Positions 1 to 5,706 of a stretch of 6,125 nt of DNA are shown here, piece by piece. The notes under the pieces were generated by a model that was not told the DNA's origin, searched no databases, and saw only the letters and a program-made list of their open reading frames with translations. The translations under genes were made by a program, and so were the position numbers. Origin of the DNA: an uncultured Caryophanales bacterium (GTDB taxonomy: Bacteria > Bacillota_I > Bacilli_A > RFN20 > CAG-826); NCBI GenBank assembly GCA_946401755.1, contig CAMIVH010000054.1, forward strand, positions 1-6,125, given 5' to 3'. The stretch's first letter is position 1. Each line of letters opens with the position of its first letter.

Positions 1-254
1 ATTAAGACATTCTTATCAACATAGAAAGGTTTAGATAAAAAGTACGCCTTGTTAAAAACGTACTCAATCATCTCACCATTTATATAGCGATTCATCGCTT
101 CGACGAATCTATTTTCATCTTTAATTTCTTTATCTAAATTTTGCGATAAAAGAAGATGGTCAAAGCCATTACATTCTTCCAAAGCAAAGTAAATAACTGC
201 ATCACTTATGCCTTCTTTTCTATATTTGAAGAGCAGTTCGCGATTAGTGGACAT
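1..254 (-). CDS. prmC: Release factor glutamine methyltransferase PrmC (HemK), N-terminal part, cut by window edge
   Basis: PrmC uses S-adenosylmethionine to N5-methylate the glutamine of the GGQ motif in class I release factors. Only 84 codons plus 2 bases are present, roughly the first third of a family usually about 280 residues long. The visible part is the helical N-terminal substrate-binding domain (MSTNRELLFKYRKEG...), followed by the conserved approach to the catalytic domain around residues 59-84 (NGEMIEYVFNKAYF, then PFYVDKNVL). In homologues this runs directly into LIPRPETE. The SAM-binding fold and the NPPY catalytic motif lie beyond the edge. The ATG lies 2 bases after the prfA stop and shares one base with a second in-frame TAA. 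No strong Shine-Dalgarno is present (only a weak GGCGGG), so translation is probably coupled to prfA. The identification rests on the short motif plus the prfA-prmC adjacency, which is very common in bacteria. Confidence 0.88.
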   Translation of the reverse strand, partial: MSTNRELLFKYRKEGISDAVIYFALEECNGFDHLLLSQNLDKEIKDENRFVEAMNRYINGEMIEYVFNKAYFLSKPFYVDKNVL

Positions 255-256
255 TA

Positions 257-1330
257 TTATTCGCCCGCCATTTTTGCGGATTGATCGTAGTGAATTAAAG
301 CTTCAATAACTTCATCTAATTCACCTTCAATAACGCGGTCTAATTTTTGAATTGTGAAACCAATACGGTGGTCAGTAACACGGTTTTGTGGATAGTTATA
401 AGTTCTAATCTTTTCACTTCTTTCACCAGTACCGATCTTTAAACGACGTTCGTTACCGATCTTTTCTTGTTGTTCTGCAAGCATATTGGCGTACATCTTT
501 GTACGTAACATTTGCATAGCAATTTCTCTATTTTGGATTTGAGATTTTTCAGTTTGGCACGCCACAACTGTGCCAGTTGGGATGTGAGTAATACGAACAG
601 CGGATTCGGTCTTATTAACGTTTTGGCCACCCGCACCTTGGGAGTGATATGTATCGACTTGTAAGTCGTTAGGATTAATTTGAATATCGATTTCTTCTGC
701 TTCAGGCATGACTAAGACTGTAGCAGTACTTGTGTGAATACGGCCTGAGGCTTCTGTCTTAGGAACACGTTGAACACGGTGAGCGCCACTCTCGAATTTT
801 AATTTTGAGAAGACACGGTTACCACTTATCTTGAAAGAAATGAGGGCAAAGCCACCAGATTCGGATGGGTTTTCATCAAGGATTTGAATCTTCCAACCTT
901 GGGCTTCAGCGTATCTTGTATACATTCTGAATAAGTCACCAGCGAAGATGTTGGCTTCATCGCCACCAACAGCGCCTCTGATTTCAACGATAATATCTTT
1001 GTCATCATTAGGATCTCTTGGAAGGAGCATTTCTCTTAAATCTTCAATGAGCTTTTCTTGTTCGGCTTCAAGGCGTTTGATTTCCTCTTTGCCCATTTCC
1101 GCTAAATCTGGATCAGAATCATGTGCCATTTCTTTTGCGGCTTCAATATCTTCTTCGTTTTTTGTGTATTGATTAAAAGCAGCAACTTGAGGATCCAAGT
1201 TCGCTCTTTCTTTTGATATCTCTCTAAACTTAGAGATGTTTTTCATAATGTCTTCGCTCACTAATTCTTCGTCGATTTCTTTAAGACGTTTTTCAGCGGC
1301 GATGAGACGTTGACGCATGCTTTCTTCCAT
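257..1330 (-). CDS. prfA: Peptide chain release factor 1 (RF1)
   Basis: RF1 recognises UAA and UAG in the ribosomal A site and triggers peptide release. The product is 357 residues, the usual RF1 length. In order it shows an N-terminal coiled-coil domain (about 1-105), the PCRF region with GAVGGDEA at 119-126 followed by GDLFRMYTRYAE, the stop-codon-reading loop PKT at 190-192 within RVPKTEASGRIHTST (the RF1-type PxT tripeptide, not the SPF of RF2), and the catalytic GGQ at 234-236 within GAGGQNVNKTESAVRITH. Gln236 is the expected target of PrmC, encoded just downstream. The start at 1330 is chosen because AGAGGA lies 6 bases upstream and the protein then aligns with normal RF1 N-termini. The frame stays open to an ATG at 1399, but that 23-residue extension would run through the likely promoter and has no RF1 character. 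The stop is TAA, followed in frame by a second TAA. Confidence 0.97.
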   Translation of the reverse strand: MEESMRQRLIAAEKRLKEIDEELVSEDIMKNISKFREISKERANLDPQVAAFNQYTKNEEDIEAAKEMAHDSDPDLAEMGKEEIKRLEAEQEKLIEDLREMLLPRDPNDDKDIIVEIRGAVGGDEANIFAGDLFRMYTRYAEAQGWKIQILDENPSESGGFALISFKISGNRVFSKLKFESGAHRVQRVPKTEASGRIHTSTATVLVMPEAEEIDIQINPNDLQVDTYHSQGAGGQNVNKTESAVRITHIPTGTVVACQTEKSQIQNREIAMQMLRTKMYANMLAEQQEKIGNERRLKIGTGERSEKIRTYNYPQNRVTDHRIGFTIQKLDRVIEGELDEVIEALIHYDQSAKMAGE

Positions 1331-1336
1331 AATAAT

Positions 1337-1342
1337 TCCTCT
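1337..1342 (-). promoter_or_regulatory. Shine-Dalgarno site of prfA
   Basis: Read on the minus strand, AGAGGA sits 6 bases before the ATG at 1330. It settles the choice between this start and the upstream in-frame ATG at 1399. Confidence 0.75.
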
Positions 1343-1346
1343 GACC

Positions 1347-1366
1347 GTTATGTATTGTAGCATAAC
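1347..1366. repeat. Perfect 6-base inverted repeat around the prfA -10 box
   Basis: GTTATG (1347-1352) and CATAAC (1361-1366) are exact reverse complements separated by 8 bases. The spacer contains the prfA -10 box. The repeat lies upstream of, or at, the predicted transcription start, so it is unlikely to act as an RNA hairpin. It could be a repressor operator or a chance match in AT-rich DNA. Confidence 0.4.
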
Positions 1367-1381
1367 TATCGTATTAGGCAA
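1354..1381 (-). promoter_or_regulatory. Probable sigma-A-type promoter of prfA-prmC
   Basis: On the minus strand a TTGCCT -35 box (1381-1376, 4 of 6 consensus bases) is followed after 16 bases by a TACAAT -10 box (1359-1354, 5 of 6). The -10 is preceded by TGC, forming an extended -10. Transcription would start near 1347, giving a very short leader of about 16 bases that holds the prfA Shine-Dalgarno. This is motif matching by eye only; the position directly upstream of the gene supports it. Confidence 0.65.
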
Positions 1382-1433
1382 ACAACGAAATATTTCCATT
1401 AATAGAATATTAACGTTTCTTTATGGTGGGCTT

Positions 1434-1444
1434 TGTTATATACT
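1434..1444 (+). promoter_or_regulatory. Candidate -10 region of the dnaX operon promoter
   Basis: TG at 1434-1435, one base, then TATATA (1437-1442) resembles an extended -10. The overlapping TATACT (1439-1444) matches 5 of 6 consensus bases. No good -35 box lies at the right distance; TTAACG at 1410-1415 is too far upstream. Transcription would begin around 1449-1451, right at the dnaX Shine-Dalgarno, leaving almost no leader. This is the only plausible place for the promoter unless transcription starts within the opposite prfA region. Confidence 0.35.
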
Positions 1445-1462
1445 TAACACAGGTGATTTTAT

Positions 1463-3175
1463 ATGGCTTATAAAGCATTATATCGAACATATCGTCCTAG
1501 TACTTTTGAAGAAGTCGCTGGACAAGAACATATCGTCAAGACTTTAAAGAACGCTTTGGCGACCAGAAAGTTAGCTCACGCCTACCTATTCGCAGGCCCA
1601 CGTGGTACAGGTAAAACCACGATGGCTAAATTATTAGCGAAAGCTCTTAACTGTGATGAAGGTATTGGCTGTCAGTGTAACGAATGTAAAAACTGTAAAG
1701 CAATTATCGACGGCACTCATCCTGATGTTATTGAATTAGACGCTGCGAGCAATAACGGTGTTGATGAAATCAGAGAGTTAATTGATAAAGTTAAATACGG
1801 CACAATCTTGGGTCGTTATAAAGTTTATATTATCGACGAAGTTCACATGCTCTCTACAGGCGCTTTTAACGCTTTGTTAAAGACTCTTGAAGAGCCACCA
1901 GAACATGTCATCTTTATCTTAGCCACTACAGAACCGCATAAAATCCTTCCAACCATTCTTTCTCGTTGTCAAAGATATGATTTCACTAAACTAAGTGATG
2001 ATGATATTAATAACAGATTAAGAAGCGTTTTAGAAAAAGAAGGCATTGCCTATAACGAAGAAGCAATTAAGATTATCATCTCTCTCGCGGATGGTGGTAT
2101 GCGTGATGCCTTATCAATCTTAGATCAAGTCTTAGCCTATTCCGGTAATAAACTTGAAGTTCAAGACATCTTGGATATCTTCGCTCTTGAATCCAAGGAA
2201 GAGAAAATTGCCTTATTAAATTCCATTATTAGTAAGGATGTTTCTGATGTCTTACAAAGAATCAATCGTTACGTTTCTTTGGGCACAGATATCAAGAGAT
2301 TAACCGATGACTTATTATTAATATTAAAGGATATATTGATTTATCAATCTTCTCGTAATGTTAACTGTTTAGAAATCTTAACTGAGCAAGAAGCCGCTTC
2401 ATTCTTTAAAGGTCTCGATATTGATGAAACTTTAAAGATGATTGATATCATTATGGCCGCTCAAAAGGACTATAAAACTGTTAACTCAATCATTCCACTT
2501 TTTGAAGTCACAATTCTCAAATTAGTGGCCACTAAAAAGGATGGTTCAGCCAACGTTGCTCAACCAAAACCAGTGGAACCTGTATATGAAAAACCTGCTC
2601 CAGCACCAGCTCCAAAGCTAGTGTCACAGCCAAAAGTTGAACCTGCTCCAGCGCCAAAACAAGAAGAAATTATTTCCCTTCTTGATCAACCTGAGCCAGA
2701 ACCAGCACCAGTCGCGCCAGAAATCGTTCTTTCTAAAAACGTTTTATCAATTAAGAACACAAGAAAAGATGGTTCATTCTTTATAGATGATGGCTTAATG
2801 CTTGATCTTATGGTTATTTCAAAGAAAGACATTAAGAATTCATTAATCGATAACTGGTCTTCAATTAAAAAGTTAATTGCTCATCCAGAATTAGGTAGAG
2901 CCGCGACAATGCTAGCGGATGGTCGTCCATTAGTGGCTTCTCAAAAAGTGCTCGTGGTTGAATACCAATTCCCAAGCATTGCAGAAAAAGCTAACTTATT
3001 AGAAAACCAAGAAGCCATTCAAAACGTTATCGAATCGGTCTTCAATAAGAAGATGTTTGTCTACGCTGTTAGTAGAAAAGACTCTATCAGATGGCAACAA
3101 AACTACATGAATAGTTATCAACTTGGTAAATTACCAAAACCAGATACAATCAACATAGAATTCGAAGGAGAATAA
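1463..3175 (+). CDS. dnaX: DNA polymerase III subunit tau/gamma (clamp-loader ATPase)
   Basis: DnaX is the ATP-driven motor that, with delta and delta prime, opens and loads the sliding clamp, and it tethers the replicative polymerase. The 570-residue product opens with MAYKALYRTYRP, typical of Gram-positive DnaX. It carries Walker A GPRGTGKT at 45-52, zinc-binding cysteines C64, C72, C75 and C78 (with an extra C70), Walker B/DExH as DEVH at 125-128, sensor 1 around ATTEPHKI at 154-161, the SRC arginine-finger motif at 167-169 and sensor 2 GGMRDALSILDQ at 211-222. A collar domain to about residue 360 is followed by a Pro/Ala/Glu-rich linker (about 362-420) and a C-terminal tau-like domain (about 425-570) for polymerase contact. 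Start support is AGGTGA at 1451-1456, 6 bases upstream. It is the first gene of the plus-strand operon. No convincing slippery heptamer for a short gamma form was seen. Confidence 0.98.
   Translation: MAYKALYRTYRPSTFEEVAGQEHIVKTLKNALATRKLAHAYLFAGPRGTGKTTMAKLLAKALNCDEGIGCQCNECKNCKAIIDGTHPDVIELDAASNNGVDEIRELIDKVKYGTILGRYKVYIIDEVHMLSTGAFNALLKTLEEPPEHVIFILATTEPHKILPTILSRCQRYDFTKLSDDDINNRLRSVLEKEGIAYNEEAIKIIISLADGGMRDALSILDQVLAYSGNKLEVQDILDIFALESKEEKIALLNSIISKDVSDVLQRINRYVSLGTDIKRLTDDLLLILKDILIYQSSRNVNCLEILTEQEAASFFKGLDIDETLKMIDIIMAAQKDYKTVNSIIPLFEVTILKLVATKKDGSANVAQPKPVEPVYEKPAPAPAPKLVSQPKVEPAPAPKQEEIISLLDQPEPEPAPVAPEIVLSKNVLSIKNTRKDGSFFIDDGLMLDLMVISKKDIKNSLIDNWSSIKKLIAHPELGRAATMLADGRPLVASQKVLVVEYQFPSIAEKANLLENQEAIQNVIESVFNKKMFVYAVSRKDSIRWQQNYMNSYQLGKLPKPDTINIEFEGE
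2592..2652 (+). repeat. 13-base direct repeat in the Pro/Ala linker of dnaX
   Basis: AACCTGCTCCAGC occurs at 2592-2604 and 2640-2652, exactly 48 bases (16 codons) apart and in the same frame. It encodes the repeated PAPAP core of KPAPAPAPK and VEPAPAPK. The region is low-complexity coding sequence in the flexible linker between the collar and C-terminal domains, probably formed by local duplication or slippage and kept because only flexibility is required. Confidence 0.7.
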
Positions 3176-3179
3176 AACT

Positions 3180-3482
3180 ATGAACATGCAACAAATGATG
3201 GCGCAAGCCCAAAAGATGCAAAGAGAACTCAGAAAAGCACAAGCCGAATTAGCACAAAAAGAATTCAAAGTCGCTAAAGGTGGCGCTGTGACAGTTACTG
3301 TTCTCGGTAATAAGGAAATCAAAGCTATCGAAATCGATGATGATGCCTTTGATCCAGAAAACAAAGACATGATTCAAGATATGATTGCTTTGGCAATTAA
3401 TGAAGCCATGGCTAAAATCGATGAAGAAAGTGAAGCCATTAACGAACGTATCACCGGTCAACCTGGAGGTTTCGGTTTCTAA
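3180..3482 (+). CDS. ebfC: Nucleoid-associated protein, YbaB/EbfC family
   Basis: This is a small DNA-binding protein of the YbaB/EbfC family (B. subtilis YaaK), whose members form tweezer-shaped dimers. It is encoded between dnaX and recR in very many bacteria. The 100-residue product has the family layout: a Met/Gln-rich amphipathic N-terminal helix (MNMQQMMAQAQKMQRELRKA), a central beta region (GGAVTVTVLGNKEIKAIEID, about 34-53), a conserved acidic turn (DDAFDPENKDMIQDMI) and a C-terminal helix ending in a Gly-rich tail with PGG. Strong Shine-Dalgarno AAGGAGA at 3165-3171 overlaps the end of dnaX, 8 bases before the ATG. The ATG at 3186 would be too far from it. The gap to dnaX is 4 bases. 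The exact cellular role is unsettled for the family; links to nucleoid structure and to RecR-dependent repair have been proposed. Confidence 0.95.
   Translation: MNMQQMMAQAQKMQRELRKAQAELAQKEFKVAKGGAVTVTVLGNKEIKAIEIDDDAFDPENKDMIQDMIALAINEAMAKIDEESEAINERITGQPGGFGF
3465..3470 (+). promoter_or_regulatory. Likely Shine-Dalgarno of recR, embedded in the end of ebfC
   Basis: GGAGGT is a near-perfect ribosome-binding sequence but lies 14 bases before the recR ATG at 3485, longer than the usual 5-10. The same bases encode part of the Pro-Gly-Gly motif near the EbfC C-terminus. With only 2 bases between the genes, translational coupling probably helps. Confidence 0.5.
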
Positions 3483-3484
3483 TT

Positions 3485-4081
3485 ATGGAAAAACTAAAGG
3501 CTCTTATTCGTTTAGAAGAATCTTTAGCTAAGTTACCAAGTGTTGGTCGTCGTAGCGCTGAACGTATGGCGTATGCGATGCTCAATATGGAAGATGATGA
3601 CTTAACTGAGTTTTCTGATGCGATTAAAAACCTTAAACAATCCATACACATCTGCCCTATTTGTGGTTTTTTAACCGAGGGTGAAAAGTGCGTTATCTGT
3701 GATGATAAGGAGCGCGATCAAGATACCTTAATGATTGTTTCTTTCCCAAAAGATGTCATCGCATTTGAAAACGCTGAATACTATCGTGGTTTGTACCACG
3801 TACTTAACGGGGTTATCTCTTTAAGTAAAGGTAATGGCGTTGATGATTTAAACATCACCTCATTACTAAAGAGATTAGACGAACACCACTTCAAAGAAGT
3901 AATTATCGCCACTAACCCAACAATTGAAGGGGAAACTACCGCTCTATATATCGCCAAATTAATCGAAGACAAAGTCGATGTTGTCACTAGATTAGCGTAT
4001 GGCTTACAAATGGGTGGTAATTTAGATTACACTGACGCTTTAACATTATCTAAAGCCGTCGAAGGAAGAAGAAAACTATAA
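3485..4081 (+). CDS. recR: Recombination mediator protein RecR
   Basis: RecR acts with RecO (and RecF) to load RecA onto single-stranded DNA coated by SSB at gaps and stalled forks. The product is 198 residues, the standard length. It shows the N-terminal helix-hairpin-helix segment LPSVGRRSAERMAY at 17-30, a zinc finger with C57, C60, C69 and C72, a Toprim domain from about 80 with the conserved Glu in AFENAEYYRGLYHVL (E96) and IIATNPTIEGETTALYIAKL at 140-159, then the C-terminal GLQMGGNLDYTDALTLSKAVEGRR. All expected motifs are present, so it should be functional; GLQMGG replaces the commoner GLPVGG. The start is the first ATG, 2 bases after the ebfC stop. It sits in the classic dnaX-ebfC-recR trio. 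Confidence 0.97.
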   Translation: MEKLKALIRLEESLAKLPSVGRRSAERMAYAMLNMEDDDLTEFSDAIKNLKQSIHICPICGFLTEGEKCVICDDKERDQDTLMIVSFPKDVIAFENAEYYRGLYHVLNGVISLSKGNGVDDLNITSLLKRLDEHHFKEVIIATNPTIEGETTALYIAKLIEDKVDVVTRLAYGLQMGGNLDYTDALTLSKAVEGRRKL

Positions 4082-4096
4082 GAGGGAGCCAATTAT

Positions 4097-4717
4097 ATGT
4101 TTATTACTCTTGAAGGACCAGAAGGATCTGGAAAAACAACTGCTGTTAACTACGCTGTTAACAAATTAGAGGAGATGGGATATCAAATTGTCCGTACTCG
4201 TGAACCAGGTGGTACCCCAATCGCTGAACAAATTCGTAACGTCATTTTGGATAAAGCTAATACCGCGATGGATAAAAGAACAGAAGCCCTTCTTTATGCT
4301 GCTTCAAGAAGACAACACCTCGTTGAAAAAGTTTGGCCTGCTTTAAAAGAAGGTAAAATCGTTATTTGTGACCGTTATTTAGATTCTTCCTTAGCCTATC
4401 AAGGTGGCGCGAGAGGTTTAGGCGTTGATAACGTCTTAAACATTAATATGTTTGCCACTGAAGGCACATTCCCAGATTTAACTCTATTATTCGACATCGA
4501 ACCAGAAATTGGTTTAGCTAGAATCGCCGCTAATGCGAATAGAGAAGTAAATCGTTTAGATTTAGAAAAATTAGAATTCCATAAAACTGTCAGAAACACA
4601 TTTTTAGAATTAGCGAAGCGTTATCCAGAACGTTTCGTCATTATAGACGCTAGCAAGAGTCAAGAAGAAGTGGCTAAAGCCACTCTTGATGTGATGCTAT
4701 CAAGAATATGCAAGTAG
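4097..4717 (+). CDS. tmk: Thymidylate kinase (dTMP kinase)
   Basis: Tmk phosphorylates dTMP to dTDP with ATP in the cytoplasm, an essential step in dTTP synthesis. The 206-residue protein has the P-loop GPEGSGKT at 7-14, the dTMP-binding REPGGT at 35-40, the DRY motif at 92-94 followed by SSLAYQG at 97-103, and a lid segment with REVNRLDLEKLEFHKTVR at 149-166, close to the Bacillus-type lid. The P-loop has no catalytic arginine while the lid is basic, as in bacterial type II enzymes. Shine-Dalgarno GAGGGAG at 4082-4088 stands 8 bases before the ATG. It follows recR by 15 bases, the largest gap in the operon, and its last 10 bases overlap holB. It has the only TAG stop among the complete genes here. 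Placement beside holB is normal in Firmicutes. Confidence 0.97.
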   Translation: MFITLEGPEGSGKTTAVNYAVNKLEEMGYQIVRTREPGGTPIAEQIRNVILDKANTAMDKRTEALLYAASRRQHLVEKVWPALKEGKIVICDRYLDSSLAYQGGARGLGVDNVLNINMFATEGTFPDLTLLFDIEPEIGLARIAANANREVNRLDLEKLEFHKTVRNTFLELAKRYPERFVIIDASKSQEEVAKATLDVMLSRICK

Positions 4718-5703
4718 AGAAATACCTTAAGAAATATCAACCAGTTATTTATCAAACCTTTGTTAATTCACTTCAAAAAGGTCAACTTTCTCACGCTTAT
4801 CTTATCTCCGGAACTAATGGTTCTCCACTTTTAGATATCGCCAAGTTTTTTGCTAAATCAATCCTATGTGATGACCCATCCCCATTAGCGTGTAATTCCT
4901 GCATTACTTGCTTACGAGTGGATGATGATAACTATCCAGACTTTTTCGTTTTTGATGGTAGTAAATCCACGATTAAAAAAGACGCTGTTACCACGATTGA
5001 AAGTTCTTTTGAAAAGAAAGCTTTTGAAAATAAAGGTATCAGAATATATATTCTCCACCTCATTGAAAATATGACCATTGAGGCCATTAATAGCATTCTT
5101 AAATTCTTAGAAGAACCAGGGCAACAAATCTATGCTTTCTTAACCACGAATAATGAGAATAGTATTTTGCCCACCATCATTTCTAGATGCCAAGTTTTAA
5201 GAATGAAATTAATCGATAAAAATATTGTGATTAATGACGCTGTCTCCTTTGGAGTGGATAAAAAAGACGCTGAATTATTATCGTATTTTTATAACGATGG
5301 AGAACTCATCAAAGAAATCATTGATGACCAAGATAATAACGAGGTATTCTTCACCGCGAAGAAGTGTTTTGAAGAGACAATCCAAGTGATGGATGAAAGC
5401 GATAAAGACGCTCTTATCTACTACGTTCAAGGCAATATCTCAAATCAAATCAAGAGCAAAGAAGCTTGCCGTTATTTCATCAACATGCTTGTCATGGCCT
5501 TTGAAGATATGATTGCTATTTCTAATGAAAAGCAACCATTTTTAGAAAGTTATGCTACAATATTAGAACATCTGTCCAAGAAACTTTCTCATATTAGTGA
5601 AAGTTTGATTGAATTATTAAGATGTGCGACTGCAATCAACACAAACGTCAATATCACCTTACTTATTGACCACGTGTTTTATACCATTACCAAAGAGGAC
5701 TAA
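4708..5703 (+). CDS. holB: DNA polymerase III delta prime subunit (clamp loader)
   Basis: Delta prime is the non-motor AAA+ subunit that completes the clamp-loader ring with DnaX and delta. The 331-residue product parallels DnaX: SHAYLISG at 28-35, zinc-type cysteines C54, C62, C65 and C68, a central segment IYILHLIENMTIEAINSILKFLEEP at 113-137, and SRC at 159-161, whose arginine serves as the finger for a neighbouring DnaX ATP site. Walker A is lost (SGTNGSPLLD, no GKT) and the Walker B acidic pair is absent (ILHLIENMT), so it should neither bind nor hydrolyse ATP, as is usual for delta prime. The C-terminal collar half is poorly conserved, as expected. The start overlaps the tmk 3' end by 10 bases and has no clear Shine-Dalgarno, so expression probably depends on coupling to tmk. 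A second dnaX copy is ruled out by the missing ATPase motifs and the position next to tmk. Confidence 0.94.
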   Translation: MQVEKYLKKYQPVIYQTFVNSLQKGQLSHAYLISGTNGSPLLDIAKFFAKSILCDDPSPLACNSCITCLRVDDDNYPDFFVFDGSKSTIKKDAVTTIESSFEKKAFENKGIRIYILHLIENMTIEAINSILKFLEEPGQQIYAFLTTNNENSILPTIISRCQVLRMKLIDKNIVINDAVSFGVDKKDAELLSYFYNDGELIKEIIDDQDNNEVFFTAKKCFEETIQVMDESDKDALIYYVQGNISNQIKSKEACRYFINMLVMAFEDMIAISNEKQPFLESYATILEHLSKKLSHISESLIELLRCATAINTNVNITLLIDHVFYTITKED

Positions 5704-5706
5704 TAT

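Noticed and set aside
948..1172. Plus-strand open frame of 74 codons opposite prfA
   Set aside because: It is a serine-rich antisense shadow of conserved RF1 coding sequence with no family resemblance.
1331..1399. Upstream in-frame ATG at 1399 giving prfA 23 extra residues
   Set aside because: The extension crosses the likely prfA promoter, does not resemble RF1 N-termini, and the ATG at 1330 has a well-spaced AGAGGA.
1331..1462. Riboswitch, T-box or small RNA in the intergenic region
   Set aside because: The space is only 132 bases, both predicted leaders are very short, and no terminator-like hairpin with a U-tract or stem pairing beyond 6 bases was seen.
1317..1547. Plus-strand open frame of 76 codons spanning the intergenic region into dnaX
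   Set aside because: It overlaps the start of dnaX in another frame, crosses the promoter region, and has no recognisable product.
2530..2545. Possible programmed frameshift (ACT AAA AAG) just before the DnaX linker, to make a short gamma form
   Set aside because: The first base of the heptamer is T, not A, so it is not the X XXY YYZ type; no strong stimulatory hairpin or internal Shine-Dalgarno was obvious. A similar T AAA AAG recurs near 2873, inside the C-terminal domain.
3131..3461. Minus-strand open frames opposite ebfC
   Set aside because: They are cysteine- and phenylalanine-rich antisense translations of a well-identified gene, with no ribosome-binding site or homology signal.
5666..5671. 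TTGACC near the end of holB as a -35 box for an internal ricT promoter
   Set aside because: No -10-like hexamer lies 16-18 bases downstream, and ricT is only 3 bases from holB.
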